A DNA stretch of 64,000 nt from NCBI GenBank assembly GCA_034509735.1, contig JACGWO010000010.1:17559193-17623192 (forward strand), given 5' to 3'. A model generated the notes under the pieces. That model had not been told where the DNA came from, did not search any database, and was given only the letters and a program-made list of their open reading frames with translations. The stretch is from Sesamum alatum. Its lineage: Eukaryota; Streptophyta; Magnoliopsida; Lamiales; Pedaliaceae. Below, in pieces: positions 36,945 through 49,166 of the stretch; the stretch's first letter is position 1; the number at the start of each line of letters is the position of its first letter. Both the position numbers and the translations under genes were made by a program.

Positions 36945-37036
36945 CAATTTCGGTCTTGTTGAAATCGAATTTCACTTTTGGTCTTGTTGAAATCGAATTC
37001 CGCTTTTGGTCTTGTTGAAATCGAATTTCGCTTTTG
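36945..37036. repeat. Three-copy tandem repeat of about 33 bp
   Basis: Three consecutive copies of a unit containing GGTCTTGTTGAAATCGAATT, then a diverging fourth start. The unit matches, in inverted orientation, a segment inside the MITE just to the left (near 36850-36880). Confidence 0.8.
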
Positions 37037-37458
37037 ATCCAGTAATTGGGTCATGGTGCAAATGACAAGTAATTTTTCGATAAAATTGGCTGGAATTGTT
37101 CTAAAATCACAACATTTTAAAAGTTACAATACCCAATTAGGAAGTTTGATTACTTTTCCCATATTAGCAAATCCTCCAAGACTTGCCAATAACATATCAA
37201 AATCAGCCTCAGATGGAAATAGGAATGGGTGTGAAAGACTACAAACTGAGAATATTATTACCCACTAGAAATCTTAATTATACTATAATTAGAGAACTAG
37301 AAATTGAATTTCAGGAAATACACGTGTGTGTATATATATATATATATACACACATGACCTGCATCGGGTCATTATACATTTAAGACAAGTTATAGCCAAC
37401 ATTTATATGTACATCGATAAGCTACTTTCAGGATCAAGAAAATATTCCATATGCATCT
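37037..37458. other. Gene-free AT-rich spacer with TA repeat
   Basis: Contains a TG/TA microsatellite near 37325-37350. No gene is visible. Confidence 0.6.
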
Positions 37459-38607
37459 GTTTTTTTTTTTAAACATAAACATATATATATATCTTAAGAA
37501 ACTTTATATAGTTGCTACAAGAATACTTAATATAATATGAAACTAAGACCGCTAACACACATATCTATCATAGGTACGTTCCTTATTGCCGATAACAAAA
37601 TTTGCCAAGAAATTTGGACATGAGTGAAAAACTTGTTTTATATCCGAAGTAGTACTTATATTAGTTAGAGCATCAGCAACTTGATTTTGTTCTTTGTAGC
37701 AGTGCACAACTCGTACAAACTGGAACTCAGTCAACTTCTGTCTGTATGCTTGAAGAAGCTTCCCCAAATCTGTTTGATGATGATGCTCCGAAGTGTTCAA
37801 GCTGTTTTTCACAAACATAGAATCAGTTTCGATAATTAACTTAGCAATTTCCAAGTCTTCAGCAAGTGAAATTCCAAACCACAATTCCCAAAGTTCCGCC
37901 ATATTATTTGTAGTAGTACCAACTGGGTAAGCAAATCCCGCAATGAATTCTCCTAGAGAATTCCTTATAATTCTTCCGGCTCCTGATTTTCCAGGATTTC
38001 CTTTTGAAGCTCCATCAATATTAAGCTTGTAAACAGAAAGTGGTGGGGGATTCCAACTAAGCTTGAGTAAATTCTTCTTTCTCGTAACATACTTATCTTT
38101 CATAAAAAAATTATTGAGACTTTTAATCTAAATAATCACATGATTAAAATTAAGAACTTTTTTCTTAAAGATAAAATCATTCCTCATATTCCAAATGGAC
38201 CATATCGAGTGAATGGTATTAAGGAAAGTGTACAGTTGATGTTTAACATATTAAGCACAAGAATGATATTAGAATGTTGTAAACTTAAAGGAATTTTATT
38301 GTAAATATGTTCAAAACACAGGCAGAAGGCAAATAGATGGCTTTCATTCTCAATCTCTATTTTTACAGAAAATGCAAGTAGCATCAGTTAATATTTTCTT
38401 CCATAATAACTTTTGTCTAGTTTGCAAGGCTTCATGACCTAACATCCAAATAAAGAATTTAATTCTGGGGAGTCTTTTAACATTCCATAAAACAAACCAA
38501 GGAAGATCTGGACCCATATAGTCGACTTCAATAGAAATTAATTTATTATAAGCAGATTTTATCTTGAAGATCCCGTTTTTATCCCAAGCCCATCTAAACA
38601 ACGACAT
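37459..38607 (-). pseudogene. LINE (L1-type) 3' end: zinc-finger RT tail and RNase H
   Basis: On the minus strand the order is a zf-RVT segment (38607-38350: WAWDKNGIFKIKSAYNKL, LPRIKFFIWMLGHEALQT, CIFCKNRD), a decayed linker, then a 183-residue RNase H frame (38103-37552). The RNase H keeps its acidic residues in context: NIDGASKGNPG, AELWELWFGISLA, ETDSMF and VADAL. A run of ten T at 37459-37468 is its poly(A) tail read from the other strand. The upstream endonuclease and RT are missing, the usual 5' truncation. A captured host RNase H gene is less likely because of the zf-RVT context. Confidence 0.75.
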
Positions 38608-38622
38608 TTATAACGTAAAAAT

Positions 38623-39576
38623 TGTAGATAAATAAATTTTGCGCCCAATCAAATCACGACAAGTGGAAAATATATATTATTTATCAATTATATTCCCTTT
38701 TCGATTTATATTTTGGAATTTACTAAATTAATTTCAAATATAAATAGTTAATTTAATTGATATTTTAATATATATTTCATCACAAATCAACGGTCGACAC
38801 GTGTCCAATTGAGGTGTTTCGGCCAATCAAATCAAAACAAATATTTCTTATATTATCTTTTTGAAAAATACAAAAATTAAAGAGATAATATCGAAATTGA
38901 CCAATCATGTCTTCCCAAATATTTAATGTATTTATCTCTTTAAATTAATATAAAGAGATAATACAAAATAAGTGTTCAAGTTCACCACAACCCTACCTCT
39001 TTGACAGCTATATAAAGGGGTCTATGGAACTCATTCAAAAACACACACACACACACACATACAATTGGAAACACAAGCAAGAGAGCATTCAAGAAGTCCC
39101 GAAATCCTCTCAAGCACAAATCAAAGAAGATCCACGGCGTTATAGGCAAGATTCAAGGCGTTCGTCGCGAAAATCATCCAAAGTCAACGTTTAATTTGAC
39201 AAGAAGCCTGAAGACCGGCGAATTAACGTTATCAAGACAGAAGTCCACATTGGTGGAAGATCAAACTCTCAAATCCACCAAGAAATATCTCAAATTCAAG
39301 TCAAATATCTTCAAGATTATAGCGTTTAATCTGGGAATAAATCAACGACCCCCGAATTAACGTTATTCAAAGTCAAAGTCAAAGTCAACGTCAACAGAGA
39401 TCAAACGTCGAGTTTCACCTCCGAAGTGGTCGAAGTCAAAGGTCACATTCGTGAAGAGAAGAATCAGAGGCTTTCAAGTAGAGATTTCGCACCCACAAAT
39501 ATTCAATCCAATTTAGAAATTTATTTGTACTATTTTCTTGTTTCGCTAAATTCGGAAACACGAAAATCTGTTTACA
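38623..39576 (+). repeat. 5' LTR of gypsy E
   Basis: It begins TGTAGATAAATAAATTTTGC and ends TGTTTACA. A CA repeat lies near 39042-39060, after a TATATAAAGG box near 39010. It matches 53995-54933 throughout. Confidence 0.85.
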
Positions 39577-39580
39577 AATT

Positions 39581-39599
39581 TTGGCACGCCCAGTGGGAC
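39581..39599 (+). other. Primer binding site of gypsy E
   Basis: TTGGCACGCCCAGTGGGAC follows the LTR end after a few bases, the position and style of the primer site in plant Tat-type gypsy elements. Confidence 0.7.
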
Positions 39600-39666
39600 A
39601 TCTCTACCTCTCATCTCTTCCCTTCAACAAGTCTGAAGTATTTCAACGGACACTCAAGGAAAAGCT

Positions 39667-41635
39667 GTGAAGATAGTGAATTCTAAACTCGCCACATCGA
39701 AGTCTTCAATTTCAAGTACCAATAGTCTCAATGTTACTACGAGGAGCATGTCGAAGAAACTTAAGAAATCTTCTCAGATGACTCTTCCAATTGAGTCTGC
39801 TCAGAAGGACATATTCATACCCAACTATGCAACCGAAGATGATGAAGATAAGTCTCCTCCGTCCTCTCCTCGCTCCGAGTCTAGCTACTCCTTCACAACG
39901 AATGTGGCCCCAGTCATGGTGACGAATGTCACAACCTTAGAAGAGTAAATTACAAGCCTGACGAGAGCTATCGAGGGACTCATCAAGCATGTCCAAGAGC
40001 AAGATGCCCAAATTGCTAAGTTGATCAACAAGCCAGACAATGTTACGACAAGCCATATTCGGGAAAAACAAGTCGAGGCTCATGATGAAGTAGAAATATC
40101 CACAAAGGAGAATTATACCAGCAAGGATAAACTTGCAAAGGATCTTTAGGTCTCGTCTGACGGGTTGATTCCGGTAGACCAACTGAAAGAATTCATCGAA
40201 GGAACCATCAAGAGGAAAATTGAGGGGAGCTCAAGGTCATCCTTTACCTATTCAAGTGGAGTGGAAGGGTCACCTATTCAAGAACCCCGCAGAATGAAGG
40301 AAAGGCAAGAAATCAAGAAAGGGGCCAAAACTTTTTCAAAACCTCAAAACAAGGAATCAATGGCAGTGAATGTAGCACCACTCAAGCTTAGGAGCACAAC
40401 AAAAGACAACATCACCCCAAAGCAAAATGCTCCTTACGAGAGACCGCAAAGAAAATTAACTTTGAAAGAAATGCAAGCAAAGCAATATCATTTCCTTGAT
40501 TCTAATGTCCCCGGCAGATTTGATGACTTATTGGAAGCTAACCTCATCGAACTACCCGAAGCAAAACGACATGAAGAAGCCGAACGAACAGATGACCCAA
40601 AATACTACAAATACCATCGTTTAGTTGGGCATTTAATACAAGATTGCTTTGTGTTCAAAAAACAAGGTTATGCAGTTAGCTCACCAAGGTAAAATCTCTC
40701 TTAAAAAAGATACCGCACTAGCAAATGTGACCTCGGTCAAGTGTGGTTCTTTTGACAGTGAAGCCTCCTGCAATACCACACATAAGAATGATACTGTGAT
40801 CAATGAGGACACGCTGTTTAAAAAAGAAGATTCCACTGATACTGATGAATGCATGTCCACCATTACTTTCACCAACAAAGACTTGCTTCTTGGGTCAAAG
40901 CCTCATAACCGCCCCTTGTTCGTCGCCGGATATGCACGTGAACAAAAGGTGAACAGAATATTGATCGATGGAGGCTCTGTAGCCAATATCTTACCCCTAT
41001 GAACCTTGAAAGAATTGGGAGTCACGATGGATGAGCTCTCAAACAGTTGCATCATGATTCAAGGCTTCAATCAAGAAGGACAAAGGGCTATCGGCATTAT
41101 AAAGATGGAATTATTGATGGACGATATGGAGTCGACCGCGCTATTTCATGTTATAGACGCCAAAACTTCTTACAACATGCTTCTTAGCCGCCCTTGGTTG
41201 TACGAAAATCCTGTAGTTCCCTCAACATGGCATCAATGTTTTAAATATTGCCGCAATGGTGTAGTGAAAAGGGTACTCAGTGATACCAAACCTTTTACGG
41301 AAGCTGAGTCGCACTTCGCCAACACCAAGTACTATGTTGAAACTACCAAAAGAGGAAAAGAAATTTTGCCCTTAGATAAACCAAAGTCGCACAACGATCA
41401 AAGCATGAGGAGAAATGAGCTACCCACCATCGAGGCTGAATTTTCAAAGAGCTTGACTCTACCATTAACTCAGGTCAACGTAAAGCAACCATCAAAGCCG
41501 TCACTCAAAGGATTTGTTCCCTCAACCCAAGAAGATGAAAAGGAACATGAGACATTAGCCATGGATGGAGAAAGGTATGATCCCAAAGCCTTCAAACTGC
41601 TCGTTAAAGGCGGGTACAATCCACAAGAAAGGCTA
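39667..41635 (+). pseudogene. Gypsy E gag remnant and protease
   Basis: The frame starts MKIVNSKLATSKSSISSTNS. It has TRSMSKKLKKSSQM and, near 40165, SDGLIPVDQLKEFIEGTIK, the familiar N-terminal segment of this polyprotein family. It then goes straight to a Lys-rich linker (EPRRMKERQEIKKGAKTF) and the LTLKEMQAKQYHFLDSNVPG segment, with no capsid region. A second zinc-finger-like HLIQDCFVFK precedes the protease near 40960 (ILIDGGSVANILP), followed by the family's [20 protein letters not shown] near 41140. Stops at about 39946, 40147 and 41000, and a frameshift near 40670, break it. It ends abruptly at 41635 where F is inserted and continues at 51298. Confidence 0.85.
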
Positions 41636-43520
41636 TGTAACAACCGCCTATTGGTAGAAGTTGGGCTACACAAGGCATAATTTTTCTAATAAATGTTAAA
41701 TAAACAAAAGGCCAAATGGAATAAAATCTCTTATTTATTTTCTATTTGGAATTTTTGGATTTATGAGGACACATACCAAAAGAAAGACTTCTACTCTCCC
41801 TACAACACTAGCAATGGGATGATTTCTACCCTATGTATATAGGGAGATCTTACCCACACGAATTACCGAGGTAATTTATAGCATTGAACGTCGTTGTAGG
41901 GTGGTTTAAAAATGAATTTCTCTGTGTTAGTTTCTGCGGCTGATCGTATGCTTATAAATATATATATTATTATGTATCTCCATTGTAGTATAAAAACTCT
42001 AATGAAGTCTGCTAGGTGTATAGTGTTGCGTGTGGCTGTTGGTTTTCATTAGGGGATGATGGTAATCACAAGTGGATGGGAATTATGAAAATATGACATG
42101 CATAAATTACTATAGAGAATAAGTTGATTTATTAGTAGTTGGAATAATGTTTAATCCTCGTTGAGATATTCCTGACTAATAAGGTTCCAATTTGAATTAC
42201 TCTAGGACACGAGCCAACTGTCGATCTAAGCGGTTCGAGGTTACTTCGAGGTAAGTGGGTTCTTCTTCTAATAGATGGTAAAGTTATTTCTTTCGTCGAA
42301 TTGGATAAATGTACTCACGTGAATTGTTTCCTTCTGAAAATTCTTCCACTATGTTAGAATAGGAACCCTTTTGCAATGCTCGCAATTCTTCCTTCGAATT
42401 ATTCATGTATGGCGTGATGATAGAAGTTTTAAATACCCTGAAAATGTGAAATTCCTTGCTGTAGTGGAGTTGCTCTGCTTAAGTTAAATTCTTCCTGATG
42501 CATCCATTCCATTTCTTAATAAACATATAAGGGTAAATATATATATATAAAGGCGTAAGCGTATAGATGATTGTGAAACCCATGAGGATAACCCACTTAG
42601 TATAATTGCAATAAGTTAGTGTCCGGAATTGAGGAAAGAAATAAGTATACCTGACGACATTTTGATTAAATGAGAATGAGCAAGGTGATTTTTCTTCATT
42701 TTTTTCATGTACTGTAGACTTAGTGTACTTTGTCTATGCGTATACTATGTATATATACATATATATTCTTTTTTATATATATTTGAATAAAGAAATCATA
42801 AGTATTCCTTCGGTTGTTCGACTCGGTGGTTTGTTCATGTGGATTCGAAGATTAATGTGAGAAATAAATCACAACCCTTAAGCGGGTATAAAAGTTGTTC
42901 TGGACCCTCTCAATTGGGGTAAAAAATTGAGATCAGAAAGGACCCTTAAGCGGGTATAAAAAGCCGTCCTGGACCCTCTCAATCGGGGTTATAGATTGAG
43001 GCCACAATATTTGATGCATGCTCCTCATTTGTATTCAATAGATTTCATGATGAACTACTTGGATATCATATTCCTATTTGTCAGTTAACCAATGTTTTTT
43101 GGTGAATTGTATCTCTTAAATGTCTAAGTACCCTGTGGCCCTAATATCACTATAGACGGAAGGAACCACTTACTGCGCGATCCATCGCTCACCCCCCTCC
43201 CCCTACACATCTTGCAGATGAGTTAGAGGAAGGAGAAAAAGGAAAGCAGTATTGGGGTTGGTGATCCAAGCGTGGACGTCGTAGATAGAAGAACTCAGGA
43301 CTCGTAGTACTAGTTAGACTTTCATTTTCTTCTTTCTTAGCATTCAAAATTGTAATATCTAGGAATTAATGGTTATGGGTCGTTGGGATGTTATTGTTGA
43401 ATAATAAGGAGGATGCGGTGGGATTTCCTTCGAGTTAGCAGATCTGCAAAAGTGGCTTGGTGTTTTTGGTCCTAGTACCTAGAGCACCGCTGCTGTCACA
43501 CTCCCAATGGAGGCGTGACA
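41636..43520 (+). repeat. 5' LTR of gypsy F
   Basis: It begins TGTAACAACCGCCTATTGG and ends GGCGTGACA. It is about 240 bp shorter than the 3' LTR: a block of about 180 bp (49370-49545 in the 3' copy) is missing near 41840, and one of the roughly 60-bp repeat units near 42880-43010 is absent. Confidence 0.9.
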
Positions 43521-43526
43521 GTTAAG

Positions 43527-43540
43527 TGGTATCAGAGCCA
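43527..43540 (+). other. Primer binding site of gypsy F
   Basis: TGGTATCAGAGCCA is the standard plant site complementary to initiator methionine tRNA. It begins six bases after the 5' LTR end. Confidence 0.9.
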
Positions 43541-43750
43541 GGTTATGACATTGGGTAGAGGTATTATGGTCTCATGACTTTAGGTTACACCCCGAACCAT
43601 AGGTTAGGATCATACAAGTATGGACCAAAAGGGGATCTATCTCACGAAGTGATAATAGGAGGTCATGTTGGGTCTAATTTTCTCTCCCCTTAGACCTTTA
43701 CGAGTCGGGCAACACTATAAGCTAATAGAATCTCGTCTCATGTGTAGGTA

Positions 43751-44240
43751 ATGGATCGCCAGGATGGATCTAGAGTAGCTGCCTACAGAGATTTCCCATA
43801 GCCTGCCGACCACTTATCAGGCTGATTAGTTGCAACTATGGGGCAGCTTGGGGATATGGCCATTTTGATAGTAGATTTGTAGAGGCGTTTGGATAGGAGT
43901 GAAAGGGAAAATGATTTCTTGAGGAGGGAGTGTACCCGCTTGGCACTCATATGCCAAGATGAGCAAAAGAGATAAGATGAGTTGGAGCGGGCCCAGGGAG
44001 AGTTATCAACTAAGTATCAAGCTGAAACAAGTGTACTCAAAGAGGAGAACCAAATCCTGCAACATCAAGTAGAGGTAGTAAGGCGTGACCTAGAGGAACT
44101 TTTGGCAGAACAAAATGCCGAGTCCGATCCTGAGGAGGACCCTTAGGAAGAAGTGGCTGACATGTCGGAGGTTGATGAGCAGACGTTAGGTGCAGGAAAA
44201 AAAACTAGTAGTACTGCCGTGGATGGGTGGGAGTAGAATA
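43751..44240 (+). pseudogene. Short coiled-coil ORF before gag of F
   Basis: ATG at 43751 opens MDRQDGSRVAAYRDFP and then meets a stop (CCATAG) and several others. The frame continues as a Glu/Lys/Gln-rich stretch with heptad-like spacing (YQAETSVLKEENQILQHQVE near 44010) and an acidic tail (ESDPEEDP). All stops in the first part look like Gln-to-stop changes. It could be an extra ORF or an N-terminal extension of the element; I do not know its function. Confidence 0.5.
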
Positions 44241-44627
44241 TTGTCAATGAAAGTACATTTATTTTTATTCTCTAGGAATTTATTTATTTTTTTATTTATT
44301 TTCACTAAGTATAGTCCTCAGGGATGAGTACAACAACTTTTAACATTAGTAATTAGAGGCAGCTCTTGACTTATTTATGTTATTTCCTAATTATTTTGGT
44401 TTTTCCCCTTCTCCTCTTTGACCAATGTTACTTAGACTAGTTGTCACACTCTAAGCAAACAGGAGCTTCAGAATTATGATGACATGACCCGTACGTACAA
44501 ATATGCACTACACTACTACTACTACTACTACCACCACTACTACTAGTGATAATGATGAATATCTGTATTTTGGGCGGAAGGGTGGTAGGCCAAACTCATT
44601 ATAACAGCTTTCTCGTTCTGTAGGAAT
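44241..44627. other. F spacer with ACT microsatellite
   Basis: Untranslated DNA between the short ORF and gag. It contains an (ACT)n run at about 44508-44545. Confidence 0.6.
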
Positions 44628-45720
44628 ATGGCGGGCCGACCTAGACACTCTACACAAAACCCTCTTTATGCCTCTAGCAGTGAGGCTACCAATGAGGACC
44701 ACCTATTCGACCCCCGCCACCACCACCGATTGTACCCCAACCGAATCCTAACCCGATAAATCAACCTGGCATTAGACAAGAGGACCTCATAGCCATAGCC
44801 ACAGCGGTAGCCCAAGCAATTTGCGCCCAAAATCAGAACCAAGCCCAAGCTCAATCCGCGGCTCAAGCCCAAGATAACTTAGGAACCAAGACCAACTATG
44901 AGGCCTTGAGGAGGGCTCATGTACCCACCTTCGATGGATCCCACGATCCAGAGGCAGTACAAAAATGGATTAAGGAGATAGAAGATAATTTCGATTTGAT
45001 GGAGGTCCCCATGGGAATTAGACTAAGGGTGGTGGTACCCTTCTTGGTTGGTGAAGCAGCGCTCTGGTGGGAGGGCATGTCACCTGTGCTGTTAGCCGGA
45101 GGTCCCATAACCTGGGATGGATTTAAAGAGGCCTTCCTAAAGCATTTCTTCCCTAGTGCCGTCAGGTTGCAAAAGATGGCAGAATTTGACGCCCTACTCC
45201 AAGCTCCCGACATGTCTGTGGTGGAATACTCAGCTAAATTTCATACCCTTGGGAAGTACTCGCCCACGATCAATGGCTGACCCCTTAATCAAAATCCATA
45301 AGTTTATGAAGGGCCTTAAGAGTCGCATTCAAACCGCACTAGCCATCTATGAGGCAAGAAGTTTCGATGAGCTCTTTGGAGCCGCCATTAGGGCTGAGGC
45401 TGATATCGCTAGGAGAGACATCGAGAATAGGTTGAAAAGGCCCAGGCCTGGACATAATCCAGTGGGAGGCCGCCAACCCGCATCATCAACGAATAAAAGG
45501 CCCGTTCCACCTACCCCAGCTTCGCCTAAGGCCCAAATAGGGGAGTGTCGTTGGGTGTCAGGGGCATGCTTTCAATGCGGACAACGAGGTCATAAAGTGG
45601 TTGAGTGTCCTCACCCCGATCCGAGAACCACTTCCAACCTGGTCGCTGCCCCTACTCGTGCCCAACCACAACACAAGGGGAATGCCAGGGTGGTCGCCCT
45701 GACGCAGGAGGAAGCGAGGG
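44628..45720 (+). pseudogene. Gypsy F gag (one-base frameshifts)
   Basis: ATG at 44628 opens MAGRPRHSTQNPLYASSS. The frame slips before a Pro-rich run and continues with the retrotransposon gag domain: RAHVPTFDGSHDPEAVQKWI, then VPFLVGEAALWWEGM and FLKHFFPSAVR (to about 45160). A single extra base near 45272 shifts into MADPLIKIHKFMKGLKSR. The zinc knuckle CFQCGQRGHKVVEC (CX2CX4HX4C) is intact near 45570-45610. Together these give Gag capsid and nucleocapsid functions. Confidence 0.88.
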
Positions 45721-48700
45721 ATGCAGAGGATGTGGTCACAAGTAACCTCACGATCAACAACTCTATGACTTATACTTTATTTGATTGTGGTGCTACACAT
45801 TCCTTTGTATCCAAGGGGTTTGCTAGGCAATATGGTAGCAAGCCTGAACTCCTTAATGAACCCTATAGAGTAGCTACGCCTGGGAACAAAGTCCTGATAG
45901 CTAAGTTGGTGTATAAGGACTGTGTCGTAGGCCTCGATGACCAACACCCATTTAAGGCTGACCTAATACAAAGCAATATGCGGGAATTCAATGTGATTTT
46001 AGGAATGAATTGGTTGTCGAGGAGCTATGCTCATGTGGACTGCAGGAATAAAGTGATAAATTTTCGTCCCCCTAGGGGTGAGGTGTTCTCTTTCTACGGA
46101 TCTGACAAGGCACCACAAAAGGAGAATAAACCATTGTTCTCCGTAGCACGGGCATGGAGAGACATTAGAAAGGGAGGTGAGGCGTATCTAGCTCTCATAA
46201 GTGATAACCGGGATCAAGAAGTGGGACTAGAGGATATTCCGGTGGTTAGGGAATTTCCAGAGGTATTCCCTACCGAGTTACCCGGACCCCCTCCTGATAG
46301 AGAGATCGAGTTCGAGATAAAACTCGCCCTAGGCGCCACCCCAATATCTAAGGCTCCATATAGAATGGCTCCAGCGGAACTAAAGGATCTAAAGGCGCAA
46401 TTGCAGGAGTTGATAGACAAGAAATAGATCAGGCCTAGTGTGTCGCCCTGGGGAGCCCCGGTATTGTTTGTCAAGAAGAAGGATGGTAATATGAGGTTAT
46501 GTATCGACTATAGGGAGCTCAATAGAGTTACCATCAAGAACAGATATCCTTTACCAAGGATAGACGACTTATTAGATCAACTCAAGGGGGAAAAGGTATT
46601 CTCTAAGATTGATCTAAGGTCGGGGTATCACCAACTCAGGATTAAGGCTGATGACATACCTAAAATCGCCTTTAGAACCAGGTATGGACATTACGAGTTC
46701 CTTGTATTGCCGTTTGGGCTAACGAATACCCCAACAGCTTTCATGGACTTGATGAACCGTGTATTTAGACCATATCGTGACAAGTTTGTGGTGGTATTTA
46801 TTGACGACATCTTGGTGTACTCGTCTGACGTACAAACGCATGAGATGCACCTTAGGACGGTTCTGCAAACCTTGTTGGACAGGGAGCTTTATGCTAAGTT
46901 TATCAACTGCGAATTTTGGCTCAAGAGGGTAGCTTGCTTAGGACATGTCATTTCGGCAGAAGGAGTGTCTGTAGATCCCAAGAAGGTGGAGGCAATAGTC
47001 GATTGGCCCAAACCCACGAACGTATCAAAAGTGAGAAGTTTTCTCGGCTTAGCTGGCTACTACAGGAAGTTCGTGGAAGGGTTTTCTAAGATAGCAATGC
47101 CCTTGACTTGGTTGACTCAGAAAAGGACGAAGTTTGAGTGGTGCCAAGCTTGTGAGTAGAGCTTTGAAGAGCTCAAGCAGAGGTTGGCATCGGCACCGGT
47201 GTTGACCCTACCGTCTGAGACGGGTGGATTCACGATATACAGTTATGCATCCAAGAACGGACTAGGGTGTGTCTTAATGCAGGATGAGAAGGTTATAGCA
47301 TATGCATCTAGGCAATTAAAATCATATGAGCTCAATTACCCCATGCATGCCCTGGAGTTGGCGGCAATAGTCTTTGCGTTAAAAATTTGGAGACATTACT
47401 TATATGGAGAGAGATGTGACATATACACAGATCATAAGAGTCTCAAGTACCTATTCACCCAAAGGGAACTGAACATGAGGCAAAGACGGTGGCTAGAGTT
47501 GATTAAGGACTATGACGTAAGCATTAACTACCACCCTGGTAAAGCAAACCGCGTGGCAGATGCTCTCAGTCGAGAAGGGAACGTCACACTGGTTGCGATG
47601 TTGGCAAGGAAACTTGAATCCTTAAACCTGGAGGTAGTGGAATCTACTGAAAAACGTGCTTGCCGCATTAAAGGCTCGCCCTTCAATCTTGGAAAGGATT
47701 AAGCCTTCCCAAGACCTGGACCCAGAGCTCCAAAAAATTAAGAAAGATGCTAGTGCGGGGTTAACGCCAAACTTCCAATTAGGGAAGAAGGAGTATTGTA
47801 TATGAAAGAGAGGATCTGTGTCCCTAGCAATTGGGATATCAAGAACGAGATTATGCAAGAAGGCCATCAATCAAAATTCTCTAACCACCCAGACGGAACG
47901 AAAATGTATAGGGACTTGAAAAGAATTTTTGGTGGAATGGCATGAAGAGGGACATAGCCAACTTCGTGGCTGGATGCCTGACTTGCCAAAGGGTTAAAGT
48001 TGAACATCAATGACCAGGAGGATATCTACAACCCTTGGAAATCCCTGAGTGGAAGTGGGAACATGTTACAATGAATTTTGTGGTAAGACTACCGCGTATG
48101 CGACAGGGCTATGATACCATATGGGTCATTGTGGACGGACTCACCAAATGTGCTCACTTTCTCCCTATCCGATCCACATACTCCCAAGATAAGCTAACAA
48201 AGATATACATAGATGAGATAGTTAGGCTCCATGGAATCCCCGCTACCATAGTATCAGACGGGACCCAAGGTTCCTATCAAAATTTTGGAGAAGTTTCCAA
48301 AACGCAGTAGGAACCAATGTTGTGCTTAGTACTTCGTATCACCCCCAAACAGATGGCCAAACAGAGAGAACCATTCAAACTCTAGAAGACATGCTTCGAT
48401 CTTGTGTATTGGATTTCAAAGGGGCTTGGAGTGAGTACCTACCACTTGTTGAATTCTCTTATAATAATAGCTACCACAGCAACATAGGAATGGCTCCGTA
48501 TGAAGCTTTGTATGGGAGAAAATGCCAATCACCAATTTGTTGGGATGAAATTGGAGAGAAACATTTCACTGGACCCGAGCTGGTACAATTAACAATTGAA
48601 AAGGTTGGAGTAGTACAACAAAAGCTTAAGGAAGCCCAAGACAGACAAAAGAGTTGGGTCGACGTAAAGAGGAGGCCTTTGGAATTCCTTCCCGGGGAGA

Positions 48701-49166
48701 AGGCATACCTCAAGGTTTCTCCGACCCGAGGAGTGATGCGCTTTGGGGTGACTGGGAAGTTAAGCCCACGCTTTGTCGGACCCTTTGAGGTGCTAGAACG
48801 AATAGGAGAAGTGGAGTATCGATTAGCTTTACCCCCCCCCCCCCCCAGTGTCTAGAATACATGATGTTTTCCACATGTCCCAACTCCATAAGTACCTGTC
48901 GAACCCAAGCCATGTCTTAGAATTCGAACCCCTAGTCATTTAGGAAGACTTGAGCTATGAAGAATTCCCCTTGAGGATAGTAGACAGGAAGGAGCAACAA
49001 CTTCGTACCCGGCCAATCCCCTATGTCAAGATTCAATGGTCTAACCATATGGAGCAACAGGCGACGTGGGAACTAGAAAGCAGTATGCGTAAACAGTACC
49101 CCCACCTTTTCATTAGTCATGATACATCAAGTTTCGAGGACGAAACTTTCAATAAGGAGGGGAGGA
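45721..49166 (+). pseudogene. Gypsy F pol with chromodomain-like tail
   Basis: Protease near 45775 reads LFDCGATHSF, with Cys where the family has Ser. RT (46440-46960) has [11 protein letters not shown] and the catalytic [13 protein letters not shown]. RNase H (47180-47580) has the [12 protein letters not shown] motif and [12 protein letters not shown]. Integrase (about 47850-48850) keeps a zinc-binding HHCC-like start (NFVAGCLTCQR), VIVDGLTKCAHF and [21 protein letters not shown] run of 15 C at 48832-48846 shifts the frame. The tail (48950-49150) has LRIVDRKEQQLRTRPI, VKIQWSN and ATWELESSMRKQYPHLF, a chromodomain-type segment typical of the Tekay/Del clade. Stops at 46426, 47157, about 47700 and 48012 (some C-to-T) break it. 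Confidence 0.9.
49154..49166 (+). other. Polypurine tract of gypsy F
   Basis: AAGGAGGGGAGGA lies directly before the 3' LTR start TGTAACAACC. Confidence 0.85.
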
